From the NCBI GenBank assembly GCA_019638595.1, contig JAHBTJ010000038.1, positions 1-35,510 on the forward strand: a stretch of 35,510 nt of DNA. The letters run 5' to 3'. The position numbers and the translations under genes were made by a program. Source of the stretch: Chitinophagaceae bacterium (GTDB taxonomy: Bacteria > Bacteroidota > Bacteroidia > Chitinophagales > Chitinophagaceae). Shown here one piece after another: positions 5,879 through 14,036 of this stretch; positions within the stretch are counted from its first letter, which is position 1; each line of letters starts with the position of its first letter. The notes under the pieces are model-generated. The model was not told where the DNA came from and did no database searches. It was given only the letters and a program-made list of their open reading frames with translations.

Positions 5879-7159
5879 CTAAGCAGACAATTCCTTAATA
5901 GCCTCCACCAACGTATCCAGCTCCTTCAAGGCAGTATACACATGGGGAGTAACACGCACGCAATTCACATTGGCATATACCATTGCCGTTGTGTGTATAT
6001 GGTATTTATCGAACAGCATACCACTGAGCGCTGCGGATTCTATGCCGTCTATGCTCACCCCGCAAATAGCGCAGGAATAATCATGTTTGAGCGAAGTATG
6101 CAATTTTACTTTCTTTAAAGGCTGCACTTTTTCTGCCCAGTAGTTTTTAAGGTAACGAACACGTTCCTCTTTGCGTTTGGGGCCAATGGCATTATGAAAA
6201 TCAATTGCTTCCACAATGCCCTGCTCTATCGGGAAACTGCGGGTTCCGATCGTTTCAAATTTTCTTATATTATCACTGCGTGGATTATCGTTGCACAACA
6301 GCGGCCATATCTTCGGGATCTTTTCTTTTTTGATCCACAACATTCCGCTGCCGATAGGCGCGCTCAAAAACTTGTGCAAACTGGTACCAAGGTAATCGCA
6401 TTGCAGGTCAGGAATCTTAAAATCCAACAGGCCGAAGCCATGCGCGCTGTCGCATATCACCTCTATACCACGCTGGTGCGCCATTTCCGAAATTTTCCTT
6501 ACGGGCATGATCTGCCCCACCCAGTTAACCACATGCGTTACATGAATTACTTTGGTTTTAGGAGTGATCAGCTTCCGGTATTCATTCACAATCTCTTCGT
6601 CATTTTCTATGGGAAAATTAAAAGTGATCTGCTTGTATACGATGCCGTCGCGCTGGGCGCGCTGCCTCCAGGCCGCCATCATATTGGGGTAATCGTGCAT
6701 GGAGCCTATTACCTCATCTCCTTTCTTTAAGTCCATTCCGTATATCACGGTATTCAGCGCTTCCGTAGCATTGCGGTCAACAGCTATTTCTTCGGCATCA
6801 CACCCTGCCAACGCCGCCAGCTTTTGCCTTAAAGGCTCTCTTCCCTTGTCGAGTATGCGCCACATATAGTAAGAAGGTCCCTGGTTAGACATACGGTTGT
6901 ATTTTTCTACCGCATCCTGCACAATACGGGGAGAAGGACTTACACCCCCGTTGTTAAAATTAATTATATCGGGACTTACAGAATAGGCCTGTTGTATGAT
7001 ACTCCAGTAATCTTCATCGAGCGCCGCCTGCAGGGGATCGGTGTTTTGTAACCGTGCGGAAGCCTGTTGTATTTTTTCCGCAAATAAACTATTGGTTGTT
7101 AATGCGCCTATCGCGCCCATGCCCATATTCCTTAAAAATGTTCTCCGGTTCTTTTGCAT
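5879..7159 (-). CDS. Tat-exported aminotransferase class V (isopenicillin-N-epimerase-like)
   Basis: The product is 426 residues. The N-terminus has a twin-arginine signal (RRTFLRN followed by a hydrophobic GMGAIGALTTNSLFA), so the folded, cofactor-loaded enzyme is exported to the periplasm. The body has the fold type I PLP pattern: a ligand loop DRNATEALNTVIYGM, the cofactor-ring aspartate in VICDSAHGFGLLDF, and the Schiff-base lysine in CDYLGTSLHKFLSAP. This group includes cysteine desulfurase-like and isopenicillin-N-epimerase-like enzymes. The substrate cannot be read from sequence, and no beta-lactam genes lie nearby. It stands alone, with hairpin-forming DNA on its 5' side and accessory DNA on its 3' side. 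Confidence 0.85.
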   Translation of the reverse strand: MQKNRRTFLRNMGMGAIGALTTNSLFAEKIQQASARLQNTDPLQAALDEDYWSIIQQAYSVSPDIINFNNGGVSPSPRIVQDAVEKYNRMSNQGPSYYMWRILDKGREPLRQKLAALAGCDAEEIAVDRNATEALNTVIYGMDLKKGDEVIGSMHDYPNMMAAWRQRAQRDGIVYKQITFNFPIENDEEIVNEYRKLITPKTKVIHVTHVVNWVGQIMPVRKISEMAHQRGIEVICDSAHGFGLLDFKIPDLQCDYLGTSLHKFLSAPIGSGMLWIKKEKIPKIWPLLCNDNPRSDNIRKFETIGTRSFPIEQGIVEAIDFHNAIGPKRKEERVRYLKNYWAEKVQPLKKVKLHTSLKHDYSCAICGVSIDGIESAALSGMLFDKYHIHTTAMVYANVNCVRVTPHVYTALKELDTLVEAIKELSA

Positions 7160-7254
7160 CTCAGGGTAAGAGTTTAAATAAAATGATTGCTTAAAGATAG
7201 GACGAAAAGTTGTTCCGGCATGAGCCTTTATTACAAAGACCGCTTAAAGCAAGT

Positions 7255-7283
7255 GCCGGGCTGAAATAATAATTACAGCCGGC
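7255..7283 (-). terminator. Possible terminator hairpin after the radical SAM gene
   Basis: GCCGGGCTG (7255-7263) and CAGCCGGC (7276-7283) pair with one bulge across a 12-base A/T loop. No clear U-tract follows on either strand, so termination is doubtful; it may only protect the 3' end. Confidence 0.3.
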
Positions 7284-7302
7284 TTAACAATAAAGGTTGC
7301 GT

Positions 7303-8607
7303 TTATAAATGCGCGAAATCCTGTTCATAATTTCCCGTAATACGCTCCATAGGCGGGTTAAAGTAACCGTATTTTACTTTTGGAAATTCTTCGCGGATCA
7401 GGTCCATCAATTGTTTTACTCCCATGCATTCCCCGGTTTCATGCACGCCTATTTTGCCCATATACCAGTCGGGGTCTATATTAAAATTCCGCCACTGTAT
7501 CATGGTAAGATCCGTATCGGCGATCAGCTTACGCAATGCTTCATATTCTTCCACGCTGTCTGTCATGCCGGGAAAAACAAAATAATTGACCGATGCCCAT
7601 CCGTTGTAACTTCTCACCACTTTAAGGCTTTCTACAATATCTTCAAAGCAATAATTATTGGGACGGTAATACGCCTCGTAAATATGCTTGCGCGCCGAAT
7701 TGGTGCTTACCCGGATGCTGTTCAGTCCCACTTCGCAAAGTGCCTGCACGGCAGCGGGTTTTGAACCATTGGTGTTGATATTGATGCTGCCTTTACCGGT
7801 ATGTTTCCTTATTTCAATAATGGATTTTTTAATGGTTTCCCACATCAGTAATGGCTCTCCTTCGCAGCCCTGCCCAAAGCTTATCAACGGGAAAGGAGCA
7901 GATTCGAGATGCGGAACCGTAAACTCAACGATTTCTTCTGCGGTAGGCTTAAACGTTAGCCTGTCCTGCGTAGAGGGAATGCTTTCTTCCTCCGGCTGAA
8001 AAGAAATACAACCCACGCAATTAGCATTACACGCAGGCGAAGACGGAACAGGGCATTCCCACCGGCCCATAAAATAATTTCTTGCGGCGGGACAATGGTA
8101 GGTATTACAGCAATTATCGGCAAGATGTTTTACCAGCCTGTTATGCGGGTAAGCCTTTAACAGTTGCGATACGCCGGATCGTATTACGTTATTATCATAA
8201 CCGCTGCATTCCTGCCGTATGTCCTGTTCAATACGCACGGCAGGCACATAAAATTGGTGGTTGTGCCAGGCAGCGGCAGTATAACAAAACAATGGCAGTA
8301 CCGGGGCGCCGGGTTGCGTTTCGTATGCGGCAATATATAACCCCGTATGCGCCGGTGGAATAAAAGCGGCAACTGCCCACCCTTTTTCGCAAAGCCTCAT
8401 CTCTCCCGTTTCCACATCTATACCTATACCCCTTCTGCCGGGCAGTTCGTACAATGATCCCCCCTCCGGCAGCTCAATCCAGTCTTCTACCGCCACAGGT
8501 ATGGCGTCCCATCCCGTTCTGCCAACGGCATACAGAGACATATCTTCAAATATTTCTCCTTTTCCATTGGAGTATAACAAATACGGCGACTGCTGCAATG
8601 CCTGCAT
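7303..8607 (-). CDS. Uncharacterised radical SAM protein
   Basis: The product is 434 residues. The iron-sulfur/SAM motif is CNANCVGC (Cys 193, 197, 200), followed by a GEGEP-like SAM-binding segment GQGCEGEP (245-252) and a half-barrel with ININTNGS and NSIRVSTNS strands. About 190 residues precede the motif and contain extra cysteines at 166, 167, 172 and 185, which could bind a second metal site. It starts six bases after the ftsY stop, so the two are cotranscribed. In many Bacteroidota rimO lies downstream of ftsY; this protein lacks the RimO/MiaB N-terminal domain and TRAM tail, so it is not RimO. The reaction and substrate are unknown. Confidence 0.8.
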   Translation of the reverse strand: MQALQQSPYLLYSNGKGEIFEDMSLYAVGRTGWDAIPVAVEDWIELPEGGSLYELPGRRGIGIDVETGEMRLCEKGWAVAAFIPPAHTGLYIAAYETQPGAPVLPLFCYTAAAWHNHQFYVPAVRIEQDIRQECSGYDNNVIRSGVSQLLKAYPHNRLVKHLADNCCNTYHCPAARNYFMGRWECPVPSSPACNANCVGCISFQPEEESIPSTQDRLTFKPTAEEIVEFTVPHLESAPFPLISFGQGCEGEPLLMWETIKKSIIEIRKHTGKGSININTNGSKPAAVQALCEVGLNSIRVSTNSARKHIYEAYYRPNNYCFEDIVESLKVVRSYNGWASVNYFVFPGMTDSVEEYEALRKLIADTDLTMIQWRNFNIDPDWYMGKIGVHETGECMGVKQLMDLIREEFPKVKYGYFNPPMERITGNYEQDFAHL

Positions 8608-8613
8608 AGTGTA

Positions 8614-9591
8614 TTATTGATCGTTACCGGAATGATTGAGATTAAAAAGACTGTCTACAAACTCATGCTTGTCAAATACCAGCAGGTCTTCCATTTTTTC
8701 GCCTACCCCAATGAACTTTACAGGTATCCGGAACTGGTGCGCTATAGACAATACCACGCCTCCTTTTGCGGTACCATCCAGCTTGGTAATAGTAAGCGCG
8801 GAAACATCGGTAGCCGCGGTAAACTGCTTTGCCTGCTCCAACGCGTTCTGCCCGGTTGAGCCATCCAGCACCAGCATTACTTCATGCGGCGCTTCGGGGA
8901 TCACTTTCTGTATCACCCTTTTTATTTTGCTCAGTTCCTCCATTAAATGTAATTTATTGTGTAACCGGCCTGCGGTATCTATCAATATTACATCCGCTCC
9001 TTTCGCTACGCCGCTCGTAACCGTATCAAACGCTACCGATGCCGGATCGCTTCCCATTTCTTTTTTCACAATAGGCACTCCTACCCTTTCGCTCCATATA
9101 GTAAGCTGGTCTACCGCGGCAGCCCTGAAAGTATCCGCAGCGCCCAACAAAACCGATTTACCGGCTTTCTTAAAATTGTGCGCCAACTTTCCTATAGTAG
9201 TGGTTTTGCCTACACCATTTACGCCAACCACCAGTATCACATAAGGCTTCGCGGGCAGCTCCGAATTAAACCCGTAAGCGTTCTTTTCCGGCACCTCTAC
9301 CAGTATACTTTCTATTTCCTGCTGCAGCATATTATTCAGCTCGGCAGTGCCCAGATATTTGTCTTTGGCAACACGCTGCTCAATTTTTTCAATAATGGCT
9401 ACGGTGGTGGTTATGCCAACATCTGCACCTACCAGCGCTTCTTCCAGGCTATCAAGCACTTCTTCATCTACCCTGCTTTTACCGGCAATGGCTTTTGTAA
9501 TTTTTGAAAGAAAGCCGGTCTTGGTTTTTTCCAATCCCTGGTCAAGGCTTTCTTTTTCTTTTTTCCCGAATAGTTTTCCAAAAAATCCCAT
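8614..9591 (-). CDS. ftsY: Signal recognition particle receptor FtsY
   Basis: The product is 325 residues. This SRP-type GTPase receives ribosome-nascent chain complexes from Ffh at the inner membrane and passes them to SecYEG. It begins with an amphipathic MGFFGKLFGKKEKE segment that can contact membrane lipids, followed by the helical N domain. The G domain shows the P-loop GVNGVGKTTTIGKLA, DTFRAAAVDQL, DTAGR and the specificity motif TKLDGTAKGG. The long acidic A domain of the E. coli protein is absent, as is usual in this phylum. It lies between a GNAT gene and a radical SAM gene, spaced 9 and 6 bases, in one likely operon. Confidence 0.97.
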   Translation of the reverse strand: MGFFGKLFGKKEKESLDQGLEKTKTGFLSKITKAIAGKSRVDEEVLDSLEEALVGADVGITTTVAIIEKIEQRVAKDKYLGTAELNNMLQQEIESILVEVPEKNAYGFNSELPAKPYVILVVGVNGVGKTTTIGKLAHNFKKAGKSVLLGAADTFRAAAVDQLTIWSERVGVPIVKKEMGSDPASVAFDTVTSGVAKGADVILIDTAGRLHNKLHLMEELSKIKRVIQKVIPEAPHEVMLVLDGSTGQNALEQAKQFTAATDVSALTITKLDGTAKGGVVLSIAHQFRIPVKFIGVGEKMEDLLVFDKHEFVDSLFNLNHSGNDQ

Positions 9592-9600
9592 ACAACCAAT

Positions 9601-10131
9601 TTAGTAATATAGATCCAAACGCATCAAAAAATCATCCTGCTGCACAGTGGGTGTAAAATTAAATACCGCTGTTTCAAACACTACAAAACCTGCTTTCTGG
9701 TAAAAGCTGATGGCTTTACTATTATGCTGCCATACCTGCAACCATATTGTATCATACTTTTCCTCAATTGCCAGTTGCCTGCATTTTTCCATCATCTCTT
9801 TCCCTACCTTAAAGCCCTGGTATTCCTTCAATACATATATCCTTTCAATTTCAACAGCTTTTTTTTCTTCCAGTCCCTTCGCTTTCCTGTCATTTCTGAG
9901 CTTGGTAAAAGCCACGGCAATATCATTTACAAATCCAATATAAAACCTTGCAAATGGATTATTAAGCTCCTCCTCAATTTTCTCCGGCGAAAACTTTTGT
10001 CTTACATAAGCTTCGAGTGCTTCATTTCCGCCTACTTCTGCGTAGGTTTCCACAAAAGTTCTGCGCCCCAGGTCAACGATCGTACCGCTGTCATGCCTTT
10101 CTGCCTTCCTGATATGGATTACATTGCTCAT
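9601..10131 (-). CDS. GNAT-family N-acetyltransferase
   Basis: The product is 176 residues. The acetyl-CoA binding core is visible as ERIYVLKEYQGFKVGKEMMEKC (motif A with the Q/R-x-x-G-x-G/A-like loop as QGFKVG). It is followed by IWLQVWQHNSKAISFYQKAGFVV, the motif B signature of small-molecule and RimI-like acetyltransferases. The N-terminal IRKAERHDSGTIVDLGRRTF is the usual first strand. The acceptor is unknown; polyamine, aminoglycoside-like or protein N-terminal substrates are all possible. It is cotranscribed with ftsY (9-base gap). A terminator separates it from the ribosomal protein cluster upstream. Confidence 0.88.
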   Translation of the reverse strand: MSNVIHIRKAERHDSGTIVDLGRRTFVETYAEVGGNEALEAYVRQKFSPEKIEEELNNPFARFYIGFVNDIAVAFTKLRNDRKAKGLEEKKAVEIERIYVLKEYQGFKVGKEMMEKCRQLAIEEKYDTIWLQVWQHNSKAISFYQKAGFVVFETAVFNFTPTVQQDDFLMRLDLYY

Positions 10132-10155
10132 ATGATCCGGAATAGTTAAAACAAC

Positions 10156-10188
10156 AAAAGCTGTCCCGACAATATCGCGACAGCTTTT
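10156..10188 (-). terminator. Terminator of the rpmB-rpmG-DUF4295 cluster
   Basis: A perfect 10-bp stem AAAAGCTGTC (10156-10165)/GACAGCTTTT (10179-10188) encloses a 13-base loop. Read leftward, the stem ends in CTTTT followed by a T-rich stretch. It lies 25 bases after the DUF4295 stop and 25 bases before the GNAT start, so it should end the ribosomal transcript. Confidence 0.6.
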
Positions 10189-10212
10189 TATACGATTACT
10201 AACCCATGGAAC

Positions 10213-10386
10213 CTATTTCTGGGCTAAAAATTCTTTTATTTTATCCTTATGTACAATAGACTCCTTAAAAGTATAAGCGCCGGATTTAGGGCTGCGTATG
10301 GCACGCACCACCTTGGTCCAGTTTTTTGCTTCGGCTGCTGCTTTCTGGTCTTTTGTTTTTATCGCGGTTTTAGCTGCTTTTGCCAT
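10213..10386 (-). CDS. DUF4295 family small basic protein
   Basis: The product is 57 residues, MAKAAKTAIKTKDQKAAAEA at the start and KEFLAQK at the end. It is a small, Lys/Ala-rich protein conserved in Bacteroidota between rpmG and ftsY. The size, the MAK(K/A) start, the Tyr-Thr-Phe-Lys-Glu centre and the position next to bL33 all match DUF4295. Its conserved linkage to ribosomal protein genes suggests a ribosome-associated role, but none is established. An 88-base A/T-rich gap with repeated aatttgaaaa words separates it from rpmG. Confidence 0.85.
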   Translation of the reverse strand: MAKAAKTAIKTKDQKAAAEAKNWTKVVRAIRSPKSGAYTFKESIVHKDKIKEFLAQK

Positions 10387-10474
10387 TATATATAATTTGA
10401 AAATTTGGGAATTTGAAAATTTGAAAACTATCTGCCAGTTTCAAATTGGCACATTTTCACATTTTTCAAATTAA

Positions 10475-10657
10475 TTATTTAATTTCTTTATGAACCGTAA
10501 CCTTTTTCAGGATCGGGTTGTACTTCTTCAGCTCCAGGCGCTCAGGAGTATTTTTTTTGTTTTTGCTGGAAATGTAGCGACTGGTACCAGCCTGACCACT
10601 GTTTTTGTGCTCAGTACATTCCAGTATTACCTGTACTCTGTTTCCTTTCTTAGCCAT
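10475..10657 (-). CDS. rpmG: Large ribosomal subunit protein bL33
   Basis: The product is 60 residues. It has the bL33 pattern [18 protein letters not shown], then [24 protein letters not shown] and a basic tail. Bacterial bL33 sits near the ribosomal E site of the 50S subunit. Zinc-binding CxxC pairs are absent: only the single cysteine of LECTEHK is seen, so this is the zinc-independent form. It lies 22 bases after rpmB and is expressed from the promoter upstream of that gene. Confidence 0.96.
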   Translation of the reverse strand: MAKKGNRVQVILECTEHKNSGQAGTSRYISSKNKKNTPERLELKKYNPILKKVTVHKEIK

Positions 10658-10679
10658 TGCCTTATAAATTTAATTTTTA

Positions 10680-10916
10680 TCAAATTTTTTCTCCCTGAGC
10701 GCGAAGCTCTTTTACCACTGTATACAACCCTTTTTTATTGATGGTACGTAACCCTTCGGTAGACAGTTTCAGAGTGATCCACTTATCTTCTTCCGCCAGG
10801 AAAAAGCGTTTGGTTTGCAGATTGGGTAAAAACCTGCGCTTAGTCTTTATATTTGAATGCGATACGGTATTTCCTGTGATGGGAACCTTACCTGTAACCT
10901 GACATACTCTGGCCAT
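10680..10916 (-). CDS. rpmB: Large ribosomal subunit protein bL28
   Basis: The product is 78 residues. It begins [22 protein letters not shown] and continues [17 protein letters not shown], the invariant RRFxPNL core of bL28, which helps assemble the 50S subunit. The C-terminus [21 protein letters not shown] is also typical. It is the first gene of the rpmB-rpmG-DUF4295 unit on the minus strand. A promoter with a surrounding inverted repeat is visible 20 to 65 bases upstream of the start. Confidence 0.97.
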   Translation of the reverse strand: MARVCQVTGKVPITGNTVSHSNIKTKRRFLPNLQTKRFFLAEEDKWITLKLSTEGLRTINKKGLYTVVKELRAQGEKI

Positions 10917-10935
10917 AATCTATTTTTTGGGACGG

Positions 10936-10965
10936 CAAAGTTCAGTAAAATATTATAAATATCAA
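10936..10965 (-). promoter_or_regulatory. Promoter of the rpmB cluster
   Basis: On the minus strand, TTG (10963-10965) is followed after 19 bases by GAACTTTG (10936-10943). This fits the Bacteroidota -33 TTG / -7 TAnnTTTG pattern with one mismatch. It leaves a short leader before the rpmB ATG at 10916. Confidence 0.6.
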
Positions 10966-10979
10966 AAAAGATTTTACTG
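10943..10979. promoter_or_regulatory. Inverted repeat flanking the rpmB -33 box (candidate operator)
   Basis: CAGTAAAAT (10943-10951) and ATTTTACTG (10971-10979) are perfect 9-bp inverted repeats. One arm abuts the -7 box and the other lies just upstream of the -33 TTG. A dimeric protein bound here would cover the promoter; the function is inferred. Confidence 0.4.
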
Positions 10980-11075
10980 ATTTTCACGTTACTATCCTGT
11001 TGCCGGGGTGAGTGATCCTGGTTTTGGTGCAATAATTGCATAATCAAACCACAAATCCAAAAAATCTTATATCCG

Positions 11076-12095
11076 ATGAAAGGAAAACCTATCCTTTTAG
11101 CCCTTGTATTGCTCGCTTTATTTACTACAGCCAGGGCCCAGCTTGACTGCGCGGCTAATAATCTTATACCCGGGGATACCATTATCATTTGCGCCGACAC
11201 CACCTTCAGGCTGCAATTACCCAATGGTAACGGGCTGGTTACCTATGTGTGGGGAAATGGGGAAACCGCTGATTTTATTGACATACATCAAACAGGCAAA
11301 TACTATATTACCGCTACCGATGCCAATTGCAGTATAGAAGACAGTGTATATGTGCTATTCAACTCGCTGATACTGATCCCGGATGTAAGAAATGAGCTGT
11401 TATGCCTGAACGTTCCCGCAACGCCTTTACGGGCATCGGGGCTCGACTTAAAATGGTACGACTCTCCTACCACCAGCGTAAGCAGCCCCAACGCTCCCAT
11501 CCCTTCTACAGCCGACACGGGCGTTTTTAATTATTACGTATCTCAAACGATCCTGGGTTGCGAAAGCCCCAGGGCAAAGCTGGTGATAGAGGTAATTGAC
11601 AAGCCCAACTTCAACCTGGGAGAAAACGTGGTGATACCCTGTGGCGCAGTGGGCGTAATGTTACAAACAGTACAACAAAAATATACCACCTATGCCTGGC
11701 AGGATGGTTCTGCCAGGCCTGACTTTACCGCTACCGAAGCGGGCAGTTATGTTTTAAAGGGCGAAAACAAGTGTGGATCGCTGATAGACACGGTTACCAC
11801 CGTTACCTGCAATACCAAATGTGTAAACTTTCCAACCGCTTTTACTCCTAACGGGGATGGACGAAACGAAATTTTCCGGGCAGGCGCATTTTGCCCTATT
11901 ACTAAATTTACCCTGCTTGTATACGACCGTTTTGGCAAAAAAGTTTTTGAAACCAGGGACCCCGCCCGGGGATGGGATGGCAAAATAAACGGGAAAAGAG
12001 CCGAAGAAGGCACCTACGTTTACCTTTGCGTGTACGACGATTTTATGTTGAAAAGAGAGCTCACATTAAAAGGTTCCGTAACACTCCTCAGATGA
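11076..12095 (+). CDS. Secreted protein with gliding-motility/T9SS-type C-terminal domain (CHU_C)
   Basis: The product is 339 residues. It has a signal peptide MKGKPILLALVLLALFTTARA, then Ig-like, cysteine-containing segments of the SprB-like kind (CADTTFRLQLPNGNGLVTYVWGNG). From about residue 250 follows FPTAFTPNGDGRNEIFRAGA, with LLVYDRFGKKVFETRD, GWDGKINGKRAEEGTYVYLC and a terminal LKGSVTLLR. That block is the CHU_C/gliding-associated C-terminal domain recognised by the type IX secretion system, so the protein is probably sent to the cell surface. The function of the outer part is unknown. The gene stands alone, divergent from rpmB, and is followed by an inverted repeat of low complexity. 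Confidence 0.88.
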   Translation: MKGKPILLALVLLALFTTARAQLDCAANNLIPGDTIIICADTTFRLQLPNGNGLVTYVWGNGETADFIDIHQTGKYYITATDANCSIEDSVYVLFNSLILIPDVRNELLCLNVPATPLRASGLDLKWYDSPTTSVSSPNAPIPSTADTGVFNYYVSQTILGCESPRAKLVIEVIDKPNFNLGENVVIPCGAVGVMLQTVQQKYTTYAWQDGSARPDFTATEAGSYVLKGENKCGSLIDTVTTVTCNTKCVNFPTAFTPNGDGRNEIFRAGAFCPITKFTLLVYDRFGKKVFETRDPARGWDGKINGKRAEEGTYVYLCVYDDFMLKRELTLKGSVTLLR

Positions 12096-12153
12096 TTTGA
12101 GATTTGAGATTTCTGATTTGAAATGCCCCAATCTTAAATTTCAAATCTCAAAT
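12095..12153. repeat. Low-complexity inverted repeat between CHU_C gene and glnS
   Basis: ATTTGAGATTTGA (12095-12107) and TCAAATCTCAAAT (12141-12153) are perfect 13-bp inverted repeats. The same words (aatctcaaatttcaaatctc) recur at 13969-13997, and similar aatttgaaaa words fill 10392-10425. Such A/T-rich words look like an intergenic repeat family of this genome. The hairpin may end the upstream transcript, but no T-run follows. Confidence 0.5.
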
Positions 12154-12168
12154 TTAAAATACCCGGCT

Positions 12169-12176
12169 TACATTTG
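12169..12176 (+). promoter_or_regulatory. Candidate glnS promoter -7 box
   Basis: TACATTTG matches the Bacteroidota TAnnTTTG -7 element exactly and ends 20 bases before the glnS ATG. No TTG is found at the expected -33 position, so the promoter would be of moderate quality. Confidence 0.4.
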
Positions 12177-12196
12177 CGCAAAATGGATTTGCAGCT

Positions 12197-13858
12197 ATGA
12201 GTGAAGAAAAAAGCCTGAATTTTATTGAAGAGATTGTTGAGGAAGATTTAAAAAATGGAAAGTATCCTTTTATAATTACCCGTTTTCCACCTGAACCCAA
12301 TGGATACCTGCACCTTGGGCATGCATCCAGCATTTGCCTCAATTTCGGACTTACCCTTAAATATGGCGGTTATACCAATCTCCGCTTCGATGATACCAAC
12401 CCCGTTACCGAAGAAACCGAGTATGTTGAAAGCATTAAGGAAGATGTGAAATGGCTGGGCTTTGAATGGAAAAACGAATTATATGCTTCTGACTATTTTC
12501 CTGTATTATACCAATATGCCATCCAACTGATAAAAAAGCAACTGGCATATGTAGACGACAGCACATCTGAAGAAATAGCCGCTTTAAAAGGAACACCTAC
12601 CGAACCCGGTAAAAACAGTTCTTACCGGGAAAGATCTGTGGAGGAAAACCTGCACCTGTTTGAAAGAATGAAAAACGGGGAATTTCCTGATGGTTCCAAA
12701 ACACTGAGAGCCAAGATTGATATGGCACATCCTAATATGCTGATGCGCGACCCGGTATTGTACCGCATCAAACACGCGCATCACCACCGCACAGGAGACG
12801 AATGGTGCATTTACCCGATGTATGATTTTGCACATGGACAAAGCGACAGCATTGAAAAAGTTACCCATTCGCTTTGCACACTGGAGTTTGTGCCTCACCG
12901 TGAGCTATACGACTGGCTGATAGAGCAACTGGAAATATTTCCATCGAAACAATACGAATTTGCAAGAAGAAACCTTACTTATACCATTACAAGCAAACGT
13001 AAATTGCTGCAACTGGTAAATGAAAAATACGTAGACGGCTGGGATGACCCGCGGATGACTACCATCAGCGGTATGCGCAGAAGAGGCTATACACCTGAAA
13101 GCATCCGTGATTTTTGCGACAGGATAGGCGTTGCAAAAAGAGAGAACCTTGTTGATATGAGCCTGCTTGAATACTGTGTGCGGGAACACCTGAACAAGAT
13201 AGCTCTTCGCAGGATGGCGGTGCTGGATCCTCTTAAACTTACCATTACCAATTATCCCGCCGGACAGGTGGAAGAAGTATACAGCGAAAATAATCCCGAA
13301 GCGGAAAACGGGGGTGGCACAAGAGCTATTCCTTTTTCGGGCTCGCTGTGGATTGAGCGGGAAGACTTTATGGAAGTGCCGGCAAAAAAATGGTTCAGGC
13401 TGGCTCCCGGCGCCATGGTAAGGCTAAAAAGTGCGTATATCATAAAGTGCGAAGATTTTATTAAGGATGAGAACGGCATTGTAACCGAAATAAAATGCAG
13501 CTATATACCGGAAAGCAAAAGCGGCAACGACACTTCGGGCATTCATGTAAAAGGAACCATTCACTGGATAAGCGCAGCACATGCCGCACAGGCTGAAGTA
13601 AGATTGTATGACCGTTTGTTTAAAGTGGAGAACCCCGCTGATGAAGGAGATTTTACCTCCTATATCAATACGGATTCTTTGCATATTATTTCCAACGCGT
13701 ATATTGAGCCGTCTTTAAAAACCGCTACTGCCGGCGAAAAATTCCAGTTTATCCGCAAAGGATATTTTACGCTTGATAAAAATTCGACCAACAACAAGCC
13801 GGTCTTTAACCGTACGGTTACTTTAAGAGATACCTGGGCAAAGGAAAGTAAGAAGTAG
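12197..13858 (+). CDS. glnS: Glutaminyl-tRNA synthetase
   Basis: The product is 553 residues, the normal length. The enzyme charges tRNA-Gln with glutamine in the cytoplasm. The class I signature appears as [21 protein letters not shown] (HIGH motif as HLGH), and the KMSKS-type loop as ITSKRKL. The RFDDTNP segment and [19 protein letters not shown] are characteristic of GlnRS rather than GluRS. The C-terminal anticodon-binding beta barrels start near residue 340 ([16 protein letters not shown]). Its presence implies direct glutaminylation rather than sole reliance on the amidotransferase route. It is a single gene between repeat-bearing gaps. Confidence 0.97.
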   Translation: MSEEKSLNFIEEIVEEDLKNGKYPFIITRFPPEPNGYLHLGHASSICLNFGLTLKYGGYTNLRFDDTNPVTEETEYVESIKEDVKWLGFEWKNELYASDYFPVLYQYAIQLIKKQLAYVDDSTSEEIAALKGTPTEPGKNSSYRERSVEENLHLFERMKNGEFPDGSKTLRAKIDMAHPNMLMRDPVLYRIKHAHHHRTGDEWCIYPMYDFAHGQSDSIEKVTHSLCTLEFVPHRELYDWLIEQLEIFPSKQYEFARRNLTYTITSKRKLLQLVNEKYVDGWDDPRMTTISGMRRRGYTPESIRDFCDRIGVAKRENLVDMSLLEYCVREHLNKIALRRMAVLDPLKLTITNYPAGQVEEVYSENNPEAENGGGTRAIPFSGSLWIEREDFMEVPAKKWFRLAPGAMVRLKSAYIIKCEDFIKDENGIVTEIKCSYIPESKSGNDTSGIHVKGTIHWISAAHAAQAEVRLYDRLFKVENPADEGDFTSYINTDSLHIISNAYIEPSLKTATAGEKFQFIRKGYFTLDKNSTNNKPVFNRTVTLRDTWAKESKK

Positions 13859-13924
13859 GTTGTGGGCGATAAGCTATGGGCAATGGGCTATCAGCCGTCA
13901 GTCTATATGAAATTTATGGTTTCG

Positions 13925-13960
13925 GGTTTGTAGTTTATAGTTAACCGCAAACTACAAACC
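13925..13960. repeat. Perfect 12-bp inverted repeat between glnS and rpiA
   Basis: GGTTTGTAGTTT (13925-13936) and AAACTACAAACC (13949-13960) pair perfectly around a 12-base loop, between convergent genes. There is no T-run on either side, so it is at best a weak bidirectional terminator. Aatctcaaattt-type words follow at 13969-13997. Confidence 0.5.
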
Positions 13961-14036
13961 ACAAATAATAAATCTCAAATTTCAAATCTCAAATTCCCCT
14001 GGAACTCGCAACCTGCAACTCTCTTCCGGCAATACA

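Noticed and set aside
7303-8607. Calling the radical SAM gene rimO because of its position after ftsY
   Set aside because: It lacks the N-terminal MiaB/RimO domain and the TRAM tail, and the cysteine motif lies at 193-200 behind an unrelated extension.
8636-9244. 202-codon plus-strand frame opposite ftsY
   Set aside because: ftsY is certain on the other strand; the frame's Ser/Thr/Pro-rich product is a typical antisense shadow.
13925-13960. Bidirectional terminator between glnS and rpiA
   Set aside because: The stem is perfect but no T-run follows on either strand; kept only as a repeat.
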